Shown piece by piece: positions 8,403-17,626 of a DNA stretch of 64,000 bases (position 1 is the stretch's first letter; every line of letters begins with the position of its first letter). Under the pieces are notes generated by a model, which saw only the letters and a list, made by a program, of their open reading frames with translations, was not told the DNA's origin and made no database searches. This DNA is from Nitrospirota bacterium (GTDB lineage Bacteria; Nitrospirota; Thermodesulfovibrionia; Thermodesulfovibrionales; JdFR-88). The position numbers and the translations under genes are program-made. The stretch spans positions 124,001 through 188,000 of the forward strand of contig JAKBYX010000001.1 of NCBI GenBank assembly GCA_021840255.1, given 5' to 3'.

Positions 8403-9431
8403 ATGCCACGAGGTGCGGGTACAGGCGGATTAGCGTCCGCTAAAGAGAAAAAAAGAAAGACAGGCGCAGATATCTATGCGTCCATGATGGCCGCCGCAAT
8501 CGACCAGTTCGGCCCACCTGAGGTTTTAACACTGCACACCCTCCCCGTGCATAAGCCGGGGCCCAATGATGTGGTCATCGCGCTCCACTCGGCGGGCGTT
8601 GGTTTTTGGGACGCGAAGATACGTGACGGTTCCTGGGCGAGCAGAACCGTAAAATTCCCCCTCGTGCCCGGGGCCGACGGAGCGGGTTTCATTGCGGACA
8701 AAGGGGCCAAGGTGCGGCGTTTTAAAACCGGTGACCGGGTTTGGGCAATGCGGTATGAGAATCCGAAGGGCGGCTTCTACGCCCAGTATGTGACGGTGGA
8801 TGCCAGCAATGCGGCGCTTGCGCCAAAACAGCTCGGTTTGCCGGAGGCGGCCGCGGCTGTAGTGACGGGGCTGACCGCGCTTCAGGGCATAGACGATACT
8901 CTGCATATGCGCGAGGAGGAAACGGTACTGATCTTCGGGGCATCAGGAGGGGTGGGCTCTCTTGCGGTCCAGTTCGCAAAGCACCGCGGCGCGCAAGTCA
9001 TAGGCACGGCATCCGGCGGCGATGCAAAGACATTCGTTCAGGAATTGGGTGCCGATGAAGTGTTCGATGCAAGAAGCCACGATGCCGCCGCTCAACTGCG
9101 CTCTATAGCTCCCGACGGGATTCACGCCGTTCTTGTGCTTGCCGGCAGCGATGCACTCGAACCATGCCTGGATCTTGTCCGCCCCGGAGGACGGATCGCT
9201 TATCCCAACGGAGTTGAGCCGGAACCCCGGAAGCGCCGGGGGATCGCCATAAGTTCATATAACGGTGAAGCCGGTCCGGGTGAATTCGAACGCCTGGAGA
9301 AGGCCATTGCGGAAGCCGGACTCAAGATTCCGATCGCGGCCAGTTTCCCCCTTGATGAGGCCGCGAAGGCGCATGAACGCATCGAACGCGGGCACGTCCT
9401 GGGGAGAATCGTGCTGCAGATCCGCCCCTGA
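8403..9431 (+). CDS. Zinc-independent MDR-family NAD(P)H:quinone oxidoreductase-like protein
   Basis: A medium-chain dehydrogenase/reductase of about 342 aa, resembling quinone reductase or zeta-crystallin. The N-terminal GroES-like fold has VPGADGAGFIADKG and a GDRVWAM segment; the Rossmann domain has LIFGASGGVGSLAVQFAK, the NADPH-binding motif of the quinone reductase branch. The Cys ligands of the zinc-dependent branch are not evident. AAGGAGG (8388-8394) sits 8 nt before the ATG at 8403 and only 2 nt before another ATG at 8397, so 8403 is preferred. The first 25 residues are basic and low in complexity and may be an extension. Physiological substrate unknown. Confidence 0.85.
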   Translation: MPRGAGTGGLASAKEKKRKTGADIYASMMAAAIDQFGPPEVLTLHTLPVHKPGPNDVVIALHSAGVGFWDAKIRDGSWASRTVKFPLVPGADGAGFIADKGAKVRRFKTGDRVWAMRYENPKGGFYAQYVTVDASNAALAPKQLGLPEAAAAVVTGLTALQGIDDTLHMREEETVLIFGASGGVGSLAVQFAKHRGAQVIGTASGGDAKTFVQELGADEVFDARSHDAAAQLRSIAPDGIHAVLVLAGSDALEPCLDLVRPGGRIAYPNGVEPEPRKRRGIAISSYNGEAGPGEFERLEKAIAEAGLKIPIAASFPLDEAAKAHERIERGHVLGRIVLQIRP

Positions 9432-9471
9432 AAAACGAGCGGCCCCGCTGGAGCCTGAAATGCTCCCTTCA

Positions 9472-9507
9472 CTGGGGATGCCACATCTTGGGAAGTGGCG
9501 TCCCCAG
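9472..9507. repeat. Isolated hairpin
   Basis: The arms 9472-9484 and 9495-9507 (CTGGGGATGCCAC against GTGGCGTCCCCAG) pair over 13 positions with a single mismatch. No T-run follows on either strand, so it is either a weak Rho-assisted terminator of the oxidoreductase gene or a dispersed palindrome. The rest of the gap to 9762 shows only the ribosome binding site of the next gene. Confidence 0.5.
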
Positions 9508-9762
9508 TCTACCTCAAACTCCCCACGATTCCACCCAAACTCCGCGTCCGTGAAAAATGTTTATCCCGCCAGTACGAATCCCGCGTAAGTGCACGCCCTT
9601 CTGAAAAGCACATTTAAAGGAAAATTGATGCAAAAGAAAAACCCTTTCCGGCCAAGAGTTGGAGAGCGTTTTTTGCCTGATGTGGCGCCGCGGTGCGCTC
9701 TTAACTTATAATCCCTTATTAAAAAAACTTCTTTTCGAAGGAATATAAAACAGGAGGAAGTA

Positions 9763-10671
9763 ATGAAAAAAGTCTTTTCCGGGTTTACCACGTTTGCAAT
9801 AATCTTACTGGCGGCTGCCTTTATCCCGCTTAATGCCGGCGCCGACGGCGATCCGGGGCTTTTAGTGAATGGGCAATGGCTTTATGCGCACCCGAAAGCT
9901 GTTGTGGTCGACGTGCGGGAAGACAAGGCTTACATGGCCGGGCATATCCCCGGAGCGATAAACATACCGGTTGAAAGTCTACAGGGCGGCCCGGATGCCG
10001 TCCCGTATCCGGTAAAGCAGGAAGAAAAAACGCTCGGCGCAAAAGGCCTTGACATAAATTCGGACGTGGTCCTGTACGGGGCTGGCAGGATGTCCGCATT
10101 CCGCGAATTCTGGTTGCTCGACTACCTGGGCATGCGCAATATGCACGTGCTGGACGGGGGCATCGAGGGTTGGAAAGGCCAGACCGCAACCGCAAAAACC
10201 GGACTTGAGCCCGCCCTGTTTAAAGCCAGGCCGGTCCCCTCGAAATATGCAACAACAGCTTACGTGCGCGCCCATCTTAAAAATCCGGGCCTCATATTGC
10301 TAGATGCCCGCACCCCGGCTGAATATCACGGGATGGTAGCCTTGGCCCTGCGCGGAGGCCATATCCCCGGCGCGATAAACATTAATTTCCAGGAGAATTT
10401 CCACAAGGGGTCTACCGCCCTTAAGCCCGTGGCCCAACTAAAAAAGATTTATGCCGGGCTGGACAGAAGGAAAGAGATAATCGTGTACTGCCAGAGCGGC
10501 TCCAGGGCTGTCACATCGTATTTTGTCCTGAGGCTGCTTGGGTTTAAGAAAGTCCGCACGTATATACCTTCCTGGGTTGAATGGGGCAGCAACGAGAAGT
10601 TGCCTGTTGACGAGGTAAGCTATTTCAACTTTGTCCCCTTGATAAAGATGATGAAATCGCTGAAGAAGTAG
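9763..10671 (+). CDS. Exported tandem-rhodanese sulfurtransferase
   Basis: A 302 aa protein with a Sec-type signal peptide (residues 1-27, ending near NAGA) and two rhodanese domains. The second (about 165-290) has the active-site loop IVYCQSGSRAV with the catalytic Cys at about residue 243. In the first, the equivalent loop reads VVLYGAGRMSAF and lacks the Cys, as is usual for the non-catalytic half of tandem rhodaneses. It would transfer sulfane sulfur (thiosulfate or a persulfide donor) in the periplasm. AGGAGG before the ATG fixes the start. No sulfur-oxidation genes are adjacent, so the partner is unknown. Confidence 0.88.
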   Translation: MKKVFSGFTTFAIILLAAAFIPLNAGADGDPGLLVNGQWLYAHPKAVVVDVREDKAYMAGHIPGAINIPVESLQGGPDAVPYPVKQEEKTLGAKGLDINSDVVLYGAGRMSAFREFWLLDYLGMRNMHVLDGGIEGWKGQTATAKTGLEPALFKARPVPSKYATTAYVRAHLKNPGLILLDARTPAEYHGMVALALRGGHIPGAININFQENFHKGSTALKPVAQLKKIYAGLDRRKEIIVYCQSGSRAVTSYFVLRLLGFKKVRTYIPSWVEWGSNEKLPVDEVSYFNFVPLIKMMKSLKK

Positions 10672-11135
10672 AATGTCTATGGCAATCGGGGCGTATTAAT
10701 ATTCTCCTGCGGCACCGAGCCTCTCCAGCGCCCCGGTTGCCGCCTTGTTTATCACCGGCTTTCTTTTTTATCTGAACTGTAACTTTTTGTGATCTTGGTC
10801 ACTTTAATAGACATAATTAATTATTTAAGATAATTAGTAATTAAAAATTTAGAAAATATTCATTCCTATGAGCATGATTACACGATTTTTGACTTCAGAA
10901 TCTCACCCATGGACCTTCAGCGCAGCGCTTCCACCGTAATCATCAGCTTAAAAAAACTAACGTCAGTGAATGGATACGTTCTTTAATGGTCCCATGACGG
11001 CTGGCTTCGTTATGGATTACCGGACCATAACGCCCAGTCAGTGATAATCGAACGAAAATGATCGCCATCACCTGAAGAAATCCAGGTGGGGAACACATCT
11101 GAATAAAATAAACAGGAATAATGAAGGAGGACACA
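10672..11135. other. AT-rich intergenic region
   Basis: A 460-nt gap that turns strongly AT-rich from about 10795 to 10870. An imperfect palindrome of the ATTAATTATTTAAG...AATTAGTAATTA type lies at about 10815-10845 and could be an operator, but no family can be named. No convincing open frame, RNA gene or terminator was found. Confidence 0.4.
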
Positions 11136-11348
11136 ATGCAAGAGAAAGCATCAGAGGGTTGTATACACAATTGCCAAAAATGCACCGCAAGGCTTTGCGG
11201 CAAAAAACATGAAGCGACCATGGAATTTTGCCATGGTTGCCCGTATTCCCCAGGTCAATGCGAAGTAGGGCCAACGCTTTCCTTCTGCCACAAATGCCAT
11301 ATCCCTGAAACAAAGATCTGCCCGAAACGAAAGGTAATAATACACTAG
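11136..11348 (+). CDS. Small cysteine-rich protein, probable metal binder
   Basis: 70 aa with ten cysteines: CIHNCQKC, one in RLCGKK, CHGC, one in GQCEVG, CHKCHIPE and a last one near the C-terminus. The CxxC/CxC spacing suggests an iron-sulfur or zinc site. No signal peptide or membrane segment. AAGGAGG at 11124-11130 lies 5 nt before this ATG and overlaps an upstream in-frame ATG at 11121, which makes 11136 the better start. Not confidently matched to a named family; it loosely recalls small Cys-rich proteins induced under nitrosative or oxygen-limited conditions. Stands alone between two long non-coding stretches. Confidence 0.65.
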   Translation: MQEKASEGCIHNCQKCTARLCGKKHEATMEFCHGCPYSPGQCEVGPTLSFCHKCHIPETKICPKRKVIIH

Positions 11349-11655
11349 GGCAAACGTGAAGGGGCAGCACGCTGTTACCACTGGGTTACGAATTCGTGGC
11401 GAGATCCCAATATGGATTACAAACAATTTCCGTTCAGAGGAAAACAGAGTTGCCCCCCTCTTTCATTTCCAGAAAAAAACATAAAACAGAAGTTGTTAGT
11501 CAAATATTCAGGATTTTGATTTTTAAAATACAAAAGGGATGAAGGCTTTAACGCGTCTTTTATAAGCGAACTCTTTCGGGAAATTGATCTCCAGGAAAAA
11601 ATTTGATCTTGCCGGGAAGGTTTTTTCGAGCGGGCCAGCCTGCTAAAAATATCTT
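11349..11655. other. Intergenic region between convergent genes
   Basis: About 300 nt between the Cys-rich gene and the end of the minus-strand DUF218 gene. I see no clean terminator hairpin, repeat or open frame. Confidence 0.4.
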
Positions 11656-12465
11656 TTAGTTGCCTGGATGTCCCGCGGGCCTGCCCATAAAAAGTCCAAT
11701 GCGGTTTTCCACTGCATGCAGCCCTTTCAAAACACCTTCAGTTTTAAAGAACAGCTTTTCATACAATATCCCCAGATATTCATGGAGACAGGTGGCGGAC
11801 GGGCCCAGGTCCAAGGGAAGGTAATCCCTCCAGCCGTATTTGGGCCTTGCTGTTTCCAGATCGGACAGCACGGCAGTCACGTGCATCTTTTCATGCCTGA
11901 AGCATAACAGGGACCGTTTCATATGGTACGCGGAGGTAACAAGAAGCGGGGCCGTGAAATGATGGGCATCGCATATTTTTTTTGTATATCTTGCGTTCTC
12001 AAGGGTGTCCCTGCTTTTGTCCTCAGGCAGTATGTCTTCCGGGGGCACTCCAAGGTCTTCCAGATATTGGGCGTCGATCGGGGCCTCCGCCTTCCGCCAG
12101 GCATAGACCCCACCGCCCGAAACAATGATGGGAACATGCAAGACCCTGTACAAGCTGGCCGCGGTTACAATGCGCCCGAAGGTATCAGCCGTAGGCACAC
12201 CGCCCGAAACACCGCCGCCCAGCATGACTATTACATCGCCCTGCGGATTGCGGGGCACCTTCAGTCCGGCCTCAAGCCCGTGCATGAGCCTGTCCGTAAC
12301 GGGGGAGATGGAAAGAAGCCATATCAAAAGGCCGGTCCCTATGTTCAGCATGCCCATCCTGAAGGACCTTCTGAAAAAGAAAAAGCCGGAACATATAAGG
12401 ATGAGAACGAAAATACCCGGGGGCAGCAGAAACGGCGAAACAGCTTTTTTAAAGATGAACATCAT
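11656..12465 (-). CDS. DUF218 (YdcF/ElyC-like) membrane protein
   Basis: 269 aa. Two N-terminal hydrophobic segments (about 10-31 and 38-56) are followed by a DUF218 domain (about 75-235): the VIVMLGGGVSGG strand-loop, IIVSGGGVY, the SRDTLENARYTK segment and a Tyr/His-containing VTSAYHMKRS loop. Proteins of this family (YdcF, SanA, ElyC) act at the inner membrane in envelope or vancomycin-sensitivity phenotypes; the biochemical reaction is not settled. It is the last gene of the minus-strand run that starts with the ROK kinase. A leader hairpin element lies 23 nt before its ATG. Confidence 0.85.
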   Translation of the reverse strand: MMFIFKKAVSPFLLPPGIFVLILICSGFFFFRRSFRMGMLNIGTGLLIWLLSISPVTDRLMHGLEAGLKVPRNPQGDVIVMLGGGVSGGVPTADTFGRIVTAASLYRVLHVPIIVSGGGVYAWRKAEAPIDAQYLEDLGVPPEDILPEDKSRDTLENARYTKKICDAHHFTAPLLVTSAYHMKRSLLCFRHEKMHVTAVLSDLETARPKYGWRDYLPLDLGPSATCLHEYLGILYEKLFFKTEGVLKGLHAVENRIGLFMGRPAGHPGN

Positions 12466-12487
12466 GCGCTCCCTTGCTTAATTTTTT

Positions 12488-12522
12488 TATGCCCCCAGGC
12501 ATCGAATGCAGGGAATTTTTCG
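12488..12522 (-). repeat. Leader hairpin element, copy c
   Basis: On the minus strand: the conserved AAAAATTCCCTGCATTCG block followed by the hairpin ATGCC-TGGG-GGCAT. The stem differs in sequence from copies a and b but stays paired. It ends about 23 nt before the DUF218 start codon, between ribBA and that gene. Confidence 0.6.
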
Positions 12523-12662
12523 ATTAATCATTGTTAGCCCGCTTAAAAAGCGCTCTCTGACCATTTTTATTTCACAAGCAGAGACAATTATAGCAAAACA
12601 ACCCGGACACATACGGTGAGGACGCAAACAGCTTTTATTTTTTGTTTTTTCCTGTATTAGTT

Positions 12663-13910
12663 TTACAGGTTGTCCAGCATGTGCCCCAGTTTCTTTTTCT
12701 TGGTCTGCAGATAAAGCACGTTTTTTTCGTGCGGCTTCATCTGTATGGGCACCCTTTCGGCCACCTGGAGCCCGTAGCCTTCGAGGCCGATTATCTTTTT
12801 GGGGTTGTTGGTTATCAGGCGCATGTCCTTCACCCCGAGGTCCACAAGTATCTGGGCGCCTATGCCATAGTCCCTGAGGTCTGCTTTGAATCCAAGCTTC
12901 AGGTTGGCCTCCACTGTGTCCAGCCCTTTTTCCTGAAGCTCGTAAGCCTGCAGCTTGCTGGCAAGCCCTATGCCCCGCCCCTCCTGGCGCATATAAAGAA
13001 TGACGCCTTTTCCCTCTTTCTCTATCATCTTCATTGCCGCCTGCAGCTGCCAGCCGCAGTCGCACCTTCTTGAGCCAAACACGTCCCCGGTGAGACACTC
13101 GGAATGCACGCGGACCAACACCTTGTCCCCCGGCTTGATCTCGCCTTTAACCAGGGCCAGATGGGTGTTCTGGTCTACCATGTTGCTGTAGGCTATAGCC
13201 CTGAACTCCCCGTACTCGGTAGGAAGGGAAACATTAGCGACCCTGGTAACGAACCTTTCATTCCGCATGCGGTAATTTATCAGGTCCTTGATGGTCACAA
13301 GCTTGAGGCCGTGTTTCCTGGAAAACTGTATAAGCTCCGGCACCCTGGCCATCGTCCCGTCATCGCTCATCACTTCGCAGATGACCCCGGCTGGATACAG
13401 GCCCGCAAGACGCGCCAGATCCACAGAACCCTCTGTCTGGCCGGCGCGTTGCAGCACTCCACCCGGTTTCGCCTTCAGGGGAAAAACATGCCCCGGCTTG
13501 GCCAGGTCTTCGGGCTTCGTCTTAGGATCAATCGCCGTCTTTATTGTAACGGCCCTGTCATGGGCCGATATCCCCGTAGTAACACCCTTTTTGGCCTCGA
13601 TGGACACTGTAAAGGCAGTCCCGAAAGAAGACGTGTTTACGTCCGCCATCATCGGGAGATTAAGGTACTCCACCCGTTCTGGCAACAGCGTGAGGCAGAT
13701 AAGCCCCCTGCCGTGCTTGGCCATGAAGTTCACATCCGCGGCAGACACCTCGCTGGCCGCCATGCAGAGGTCCCCCTCGTTCTCCCTGTCTTCATCGTCT
13801 ACAAGCACCACCATCTTGCCATCGGCAATATCCTTTATGGCATCTTCTATAGAATCGAAGCCGGGTTTTTCCACTTCGCCTTTCCTCTTACCTTTCTTGT
13901 CCATTTTCAT
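12663..13910 (-). CDS. ribBA: Bifunctional 3,4-DHBP synthase / GTP cyclohydrolase II
   Basis: A 415 aa fusion catalysing the two entry reactions of riboflavin synthesis: ribulose 5-phosphate to 3,4-dihydroxy-2-butanone 4-phosphate, and GTP ring opening. The N-terminal RibB half carries VLVDDEDRENEGDL and the FTVSIEAKKGVTTGISAHDR block; the RibA half has the zinc site CLTGDVFGSRRCDCGWQ and MRQEGRGIGL. Both active sites look complete. AAGGA directly precedes the first ATG and is 6 nt from a second ATG at 13904, which may be the real start. It follows ribE by 95 nt, with a leader hairpin element between. Confidence 0.95.
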   Translation of the reverse strand: MKMDKKGKRKGEVEKPGFDSIEDAIKDIADGKMVVLVDDEDRENEGDLCMAASEVSAADVNFMAKHGRGLICLTLLPERVEYLNLPMMADVNTSSFGTAFTVSIEAKKGVTTGISAHDRAVTIKTAIDPKTKPEDLAKPGHVFPLKAKPGGVLQRAGQTEGSVDLARLAGLYPAGVICEVMSDDGTMARVPELIQFSRKHGLKLVTIKDLINYRMRNERFVTRVANVSLPTEYGEFRAIAYSNMVDQNTHLALVKGEIKPGDKVLVRVHSECLTGDVFGSRRCDCGWQLQAAMKMIEKEGKGVILYMRQEGRGIGLASKLQAYELQEKGLDTVEANLKLGFKADLRDYGIGAQILVDLGVKDMRLITNNPKKIIGLEGYGLQVAERVPIQMKPHEKNVLYLQTKKKKLGHMLDNL

Positions 13911-13931
13911 TCCTTAGAAAAATATTAATAT

Positions 13932-13967
13932 TTATTCCCTTCGGGAATCGTATGCAGGGATTTTTTG
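13932..13967 (-). repeat. Leader hairpin element, copy b
   Basis: On the minus strand: AAAAAATCCCTGCATACG followed by the hairpin ATTCCC-GAA-GGGAAT. Compared with copy a (ATGCCC-GAA-GGGCAT), one base pair is exchanged on both sides (T-A for G-C), a compensatory change that argues for function as RNA or as an inverted DNA site. It ends about 21 nt before the ribBA start. Confidence 0.6.
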
Positions 13968-14005
13968 ATTTATCATATTCGCTCACTTATCGCTCGCTAT
14001 CCATA

Positions 14006-14659
14006 TTATGAAATAAAACCCGAATCCCTCAGGGATTCCATCGTAATGCCGGCCTTCTTCTGCCCGGCCGCCATCTTTTCCAGAAACCTGGCGACGTATT
14101 TGCCTATAATGTCCGCCTCAAGGTTCACCGGTGCAGGCGGCTCCTTGAACCCTATGGTCGTGTTGCGGGCGGTGTGCGGTATGATAACCACGGTAAAGGC
14201 GTTCTCCAGAAGATCAACTACCGTCAGGCTTATTCCGTCCACCGTAACAGAACCTTTATTCACCAGCAGGCCAACAAACCCGGCCGGGGCCTTTATCTCC
14301 ACCTTCCATGCGTCGCCTGCCTTCGACTTTGAGCGTATACTGCCTACAACATCGACATGCCCGCTTACAATATGCCCCCCAAGGGGGTCCTGCGCCCTCA
14401 CGGCGGGCTCAAGATTAACCCTGTCCCCGGGCCTCAACCCTCCAAGGCTAGTGCTGCGGAGGGTCTCCGTGGAAATGTCGAATTCCATGGTCTGGCCGTT
14501 TATGGCCGTCACCGTCAGGCATGCCCCGCTTACCGCAACGCTTCCGCCAAGCGCGATACCCTTTGTAACCCCAGGGGCGCTAACCGCCAACTTCGCGCCG
14601 GAAGAAGACAGCTTCAATGCCTCCACCGTTCCAAGCTCCACTACCAGCCCGGTGAACAT
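14006..14659 (-). CDS. ribE: Riboflavin synthase, alpha chain
   Basis: 217 aa. It dismutates two molecules of 6,7-dimethyl-8-ribityllumazine to riboflavin. The N-terminus MFTGLVVELGTVE is the family signature, and two lumazine-binding barrels follow (about 1-90 and 97-190), each with a G-x-V-x-VDGxSLTV-like motif; the second reads KGSVTVDGISLTVV. It sits 4 nt after the small membrane-protein gene and before ribBA on the same strand. ribD and ribH are not in this window. The last codons contain the palindrome GAATCCCTGAGGGATTC, which could fold in the mRNA just before the ribE-ribBA junction. Confidence 0.95.
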   Translation of the reverse strand: MFTGLVVELGTVEALKLSSSGAKLAVSAPGVTKGIALGGSVAVSGACLTVTAINGQTMEFDISTETLRSTSLGGLRPGDRVNLEPAVRAQDPLGGHIVSGHVDVVGSIRSKSKAGDAWKVEIKAPAGFVGLLVNKGSVTVDGISLTVVDLLENAFTVVIIPHTARNTTIGFKEPPAPVNLEADIIGKYVARFLEKMAAGQKKAGITMESLRDSGFIS

Positions 14660-14663
14660 CTTC

Positions 14664-15008
14664 TCAGTTGCTTCCTTCCGCGTTCACATCAAAGGAGAAA
14701 TCCAGCTGACGGTGGTAATAACCGTATACGTCCACCGGCACGCTCCAGCTTGCCTGGGCATCGTAATGCCTGCCGTCCGCCTGCACGGACACATTGCCCG
14801 GATCCAGGGTCATCACCCCGTCTTCCGCGGCCTTTGCCACTATCTTTGCCTTGATATCATCCGCACTGAAACCGGGAAACATCACTATATCGGAGGCATC
14901 GGATTTAAACTGGTAATACCTGAAATAAGGCATCCCGAACTGTATGCCGGCGTAAAGGACGGCCACGAAAACGCCAAAGCAAAAAAGGCCCTTAGTCCAG
15001 CCTGACAC
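14664..15008 (-). CDS. Small membrane-anchored protein downstream of lepB
   Basis: 114 aa with one N-terminal hydrophobic helix (about 6-27) and an exported-looking C-terminal domain (FPGFSADDIKAKIVAKAAED and a later WSVPVDVYGYYHRQ strand). It overlaps the end of lepB by 17 nt, so translation is likely coupled. In some proteobacteria a DUF4845 protein occupies this position after lepB; size and topology are similar, but the sequence does not let me claim homology. Function unknown. Confidence 0.75.
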   Translation of the reverse strand: MSGWTKGLFCFGVFVAVLYAGIQFGMPYFRYYQFKSDASDIVMFPGFSADDIKAKIVAKAAEDGVMTLDPGNVSVQADGRHYDAQASWSVPVDVYGYYHRQLDFSFDVNAEGSN

Positions 15009-15669
15009 TTCTGATGGCCTCTCCCGTCCGGCCCCATCTGGGCTTCATGCCATCGCCATTCCAGGACCAGTAAATGACGAATGCTTCGCCCTTTATGTCC
15101 TTCATGGGAACAAATCCCCAATACCGGCTGTCATAGCTTTCATCCCGGTTGTCCCCCATGACGAAATACTCCCCTGGCGGGACCGCGATCGGCCCGAAAT
15201 TGTCCCTGGGATCGAGATTCCCAGGTTTAATATCGGGGTCCGTATGCTTGGTAAAGAAATCCGCGGTGCGCTTGCCGTTTACATAAACCACCTTGTTTTT
15301 CTCCGTCACCACGTCCCCGGGTGTGCCAACGACCCTTTTTATAAAGTCCTTTGACAGGTCCCCGGGATATTCAAAGACTATCACATCCCCCCTGTGCGGA
15401 GACCTTACCGCCAGCACCCGCTTGTGGGAGAAAGGCAGCTCCGTGCCATAGATGAACTTGTTCACCAGGATGTGGTCCCCCACAAGGAGGGTGGGTTCCA
15501 TCGACCCGGAAGGGATCTTGAAGGCCTGTACCACATAAGTCCTTATCACGAGCGCGAGTATTAGAGCGGTGACTATGGCCTCGGCATATTCCCAGATAAC
15601 CCGCTTTACGCTCTTTGTCTTTGTTTGTGTTTTAGCTTTGTTCACAGCACGTGCAGCATCTTCATTCAT
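14992..15669 (-). CDS. lepB: Signal peptidase I
   Basis: A 225 aa inner-membrane serine protease that removes signal peptides from Sec and Tat substrates. One membrane helix (about 29-50) is followed by box B PSGSMEPTL with the nucleophile Ser56, box D DFIKRVVGTPGD with the general base Lys111, and box E GDNRDESYDSRYWGFV. Only one transmembrane segment is seen, as in many non-enteric enzymes. It lies 75 nt after lepA, the usual pairing, and overlaps the next gene by 17 nt. Confidence 0.95.
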   Translation of the reverse strand: MNEDAARAVNKAKTQTKTKSVKRVIWEYAEAIVTALILALVIRTYVVQAFKIPSGSMEPTLLVGDHILVNKFIYGTELPFSHKRVLAVRSPHRGDVIVFEYPGDLSKDFIKRVVGTPGDVVTEKNKVVYVNGKRTADFFTKHTDPDIKPGNLDPRDNFGPIAVPPGEYFVMGDNRDESYDSRYWGFVPMKDIKGEAFVIYWSWNGDGMKPRWGRTGEAIRSVRLD

Positions 15670-15744
15670 AGCGGCCTTCTTTGAGGTTTTATTTTTTTAA
15701 TTTTTATTTTTTATTTGTTCCGTTTTAGCCAACTTTAATATAAA

Positions 15745-17541
15745 CTATTTATCTTCCAGTTGTAAAACCGCCAGGAAGGCTTCCTGCGGCACTTCCACCC
15801 TCCCCACCTGCTTCATCTTTTTCTTGCCTTCCTTCTGTTTTTCAATGAGCTTGCGTTTTCTGGATATGTCTCCCCCGTAACACTTGGCGGTAACGTCTTT
15901 TCTAAGGGCCCGGACGGTCTCCCTGGCAATGACCCTGCTGCCGATAGCCGCCTGGATGGCAACCTCGAACATATGCCTGGGGATGACCCCCCTCAGTTTC
16001 TCGACCACCTGGCGGGCAAGAAAATATGATTTTTCCTTGGGCACTACAATGGCAAGCGCGTCCACCGGCTCGCCGTTAAGCATGATGTCCACGCGGACAA
16101 GGTCCGCGTCCCTGTACCCTATGAACTCGTAATCTAAAGAGGCATATCCCTTGGTCATAGACTTTAGCTTGTCGAAGAAATCCCAAAGTATCTCGTTCAT
16201 CGGCAGCTCGTAGGTGAGCATCACCCGGTCTTTGCCTATATAATTAAAATCCTTCTGAACGCCCCTTCTGGCCCGGCAGAGGTCGAATACCGCGCCCAGG
16301 TATGCCTCCGGCACGAAGATCACGGCCTTTACGTACGGCTCTTGCACATTTTTTTCAGAGTTGTCCCACTTGGACGGACTGTCGATAAGGGCCTTTTCAT
16401 TGCCCTCATCATCCACAGCCCTATAGATGACGGTGGGCGTGGTGCTTATTAGGGTGAGGCCGAACTCCCGCTCCAACCGCTCCCTTATTATCTCCATATG
16501 GAGAAGCCCCAGAAACCCGCACCTGAACCCGAAACCCAGGGCTTGGGAGCTTTCCGGTTCATACGTGAACGAGGCATCGTTTAGTTTCAGCTTCTCAAGG
16601 GCGGCCTTCAGTGCCCCATACTGGTGGTGCTCCGTGGGGTAAAGCCCGCAGTAGACCATGGGCCTTGCCTCCCGGTAACCGGGCAGCCTCTCCGCAGCCG
16701 GGTTTTCCGCCCCGGTTATCGTATCTCCCACCCTCGTGTCCGCCACGTTCTTTATGCCAGCGATTATGTATCCCACCTCGCCGGCGCCAAGCCTTCCCGT
16801 GGGCAGTATCTTTGGAGTGAACACGCCCACCTCTCCCACTTCATAGTCCTTGCCGGCGCCCATAAGTCTTATCGTCATTCCGGCCTGCACGGTCCCGTCA
16901 AAGACCCTGACAAGCGTGATGACCCCGCGGTAGGCATCGAACCAGGAGTCGAATATGAGCGCCTTCAGCGGGGAGCTGTCGTCCCCCTTGGGCGGGGGTA
17001 TCTTTTTTACGATGGCCTCCAGGATGTCTCCAATGCCTGTGCCCGCTTTGGCGCTTGCCAGTATAGGGTTTGAAGCGTCTACAGGAATGGTATCCTCCAA
17101 CTGGGCGATCACCCTCTCCGGGTCGGACTGCGGCAGGTCTATCTTGTTTATAACAGGGACTATCTCAAGGTCGTTCTCTATCGCAAGGTATGCGTTTGCG
17201 ATCGTCTGGGCCTCCACCCCCTGTGTGGCGTCTATGATCAGAAGGGCCCCTTCGCAGGAAGCAAGACTCCTTGAAACCTCATAGGAAAAATCCACGTGGC
17301 CGGGCGTATCTATCAGGTTAAGCGTATATTCCTGCCCGTCATGCGCCTTGTACAGAAGCCTTACCGCGTGCGCCTTTATGGTGATGCCGCGCTCCCTTTC
17401 GAGGTCCATCGAGTCCAGTACCTGGGCCATCATCTCCCGCTGTGCAAGCGCGCCGGTAAACTCCAGGAGCCTGTCGGCGATTGTGGATTTCCCGTGGTCA
17501 ATATGGGCGACTATGGAGAAGTTACGTATATTTTTAGACAT
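15745..17541 (-). CDS. lepA: Elongation factor 4 (back-translocating GTPase)
   Basis: A 598 aa translational GTPase with the full family length. The G1 motif is [10 protein letters not shown]3 DTPGHVDF and G4 NKIDLP; domains II to IV and the LepA-specific C-terminal domain ([22 protein letters not shown]) follow. It acts on ribosomes, probably during initiation or stalled elongation. The ATG is preceded by two TATAAT-like boxes (the nearer one 6 nt away) and no Shine-Dalgarno, so a leaderless internal transcript is possible in addition to read-through from the ROK kinase gene. Confidence 0.96.
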   Translation of the reverse strand: MSKNIRNFSIVAHIDHGKSTIADRLLEFTGALAQREMMAQVLDSMDLERERGITIKAHAVRLLYKAHDGQEYTLNLIDTPGHVDFSYEVSRSLASCEGALLIIDATQGVEAQTIANAYLAIENDLEIVPVINKIDLPQSDPERVIAQLEDTIPVDASNPILASAKAGTGIGDILEAIVKKIPPPKGDDSSPLKALIFDSWFDAYRGVITLVRVFDGTVQAGMTIRLMGAGKDYEVGEVGVFTPKILPTGRLGAGEVGYIIAGIKNVADTRVGDTITGAENPAAERLPGYREARPMVYCGLYPTEHHQYGALKAALEKLKLNDASFTYEPESSQALGFGFRCGFLGLLHMEIIRERLEREFGLTLISTTPTVIYRAVDDEGNEKALIDSPSKWDNSEKNVQEPYVKAVIFVPEAYLGAVFDLCRARRGVQKDFNYIGKDRVMLTYELPMNEILWDFFDKLKSMTKGYASLDYEFIGYRDADLVRVDIMLNGEPVDALAIVVPKEKSYFLARQVVEKLRGVIPRHMFEVAIQAAIGSRVIARETVRALRKDVTAKCYGGDISRKRKLIEKQKEGKKKMKQVGRVEVPQEAFLAVLQLEDK

Positions 17542-17561
17542 CTAATTATTATAAATTATAA

Positions 17562-17587
17562 AAAAAATTGTATGCCGGGATTTTTTC
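17562..17587 (-). repeat. Leader hairpin element, degenerate copy d
   Basis: On the minus strand the conserved first block is present as GAAAAAATCCCGGCATACAAT, but the hairpin half is replaced by a T-rich run leading into TATAAT boxes. It lies 21 nt before the lepA start. It is the weakest of the four copies and may be a chance similarity. Confidence 0.3.
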
Positions 17588-17626
17588 TTCGGCCTCCTGC
17601 AGCAGGAAAGCGGCTGGAGCCAGGTC

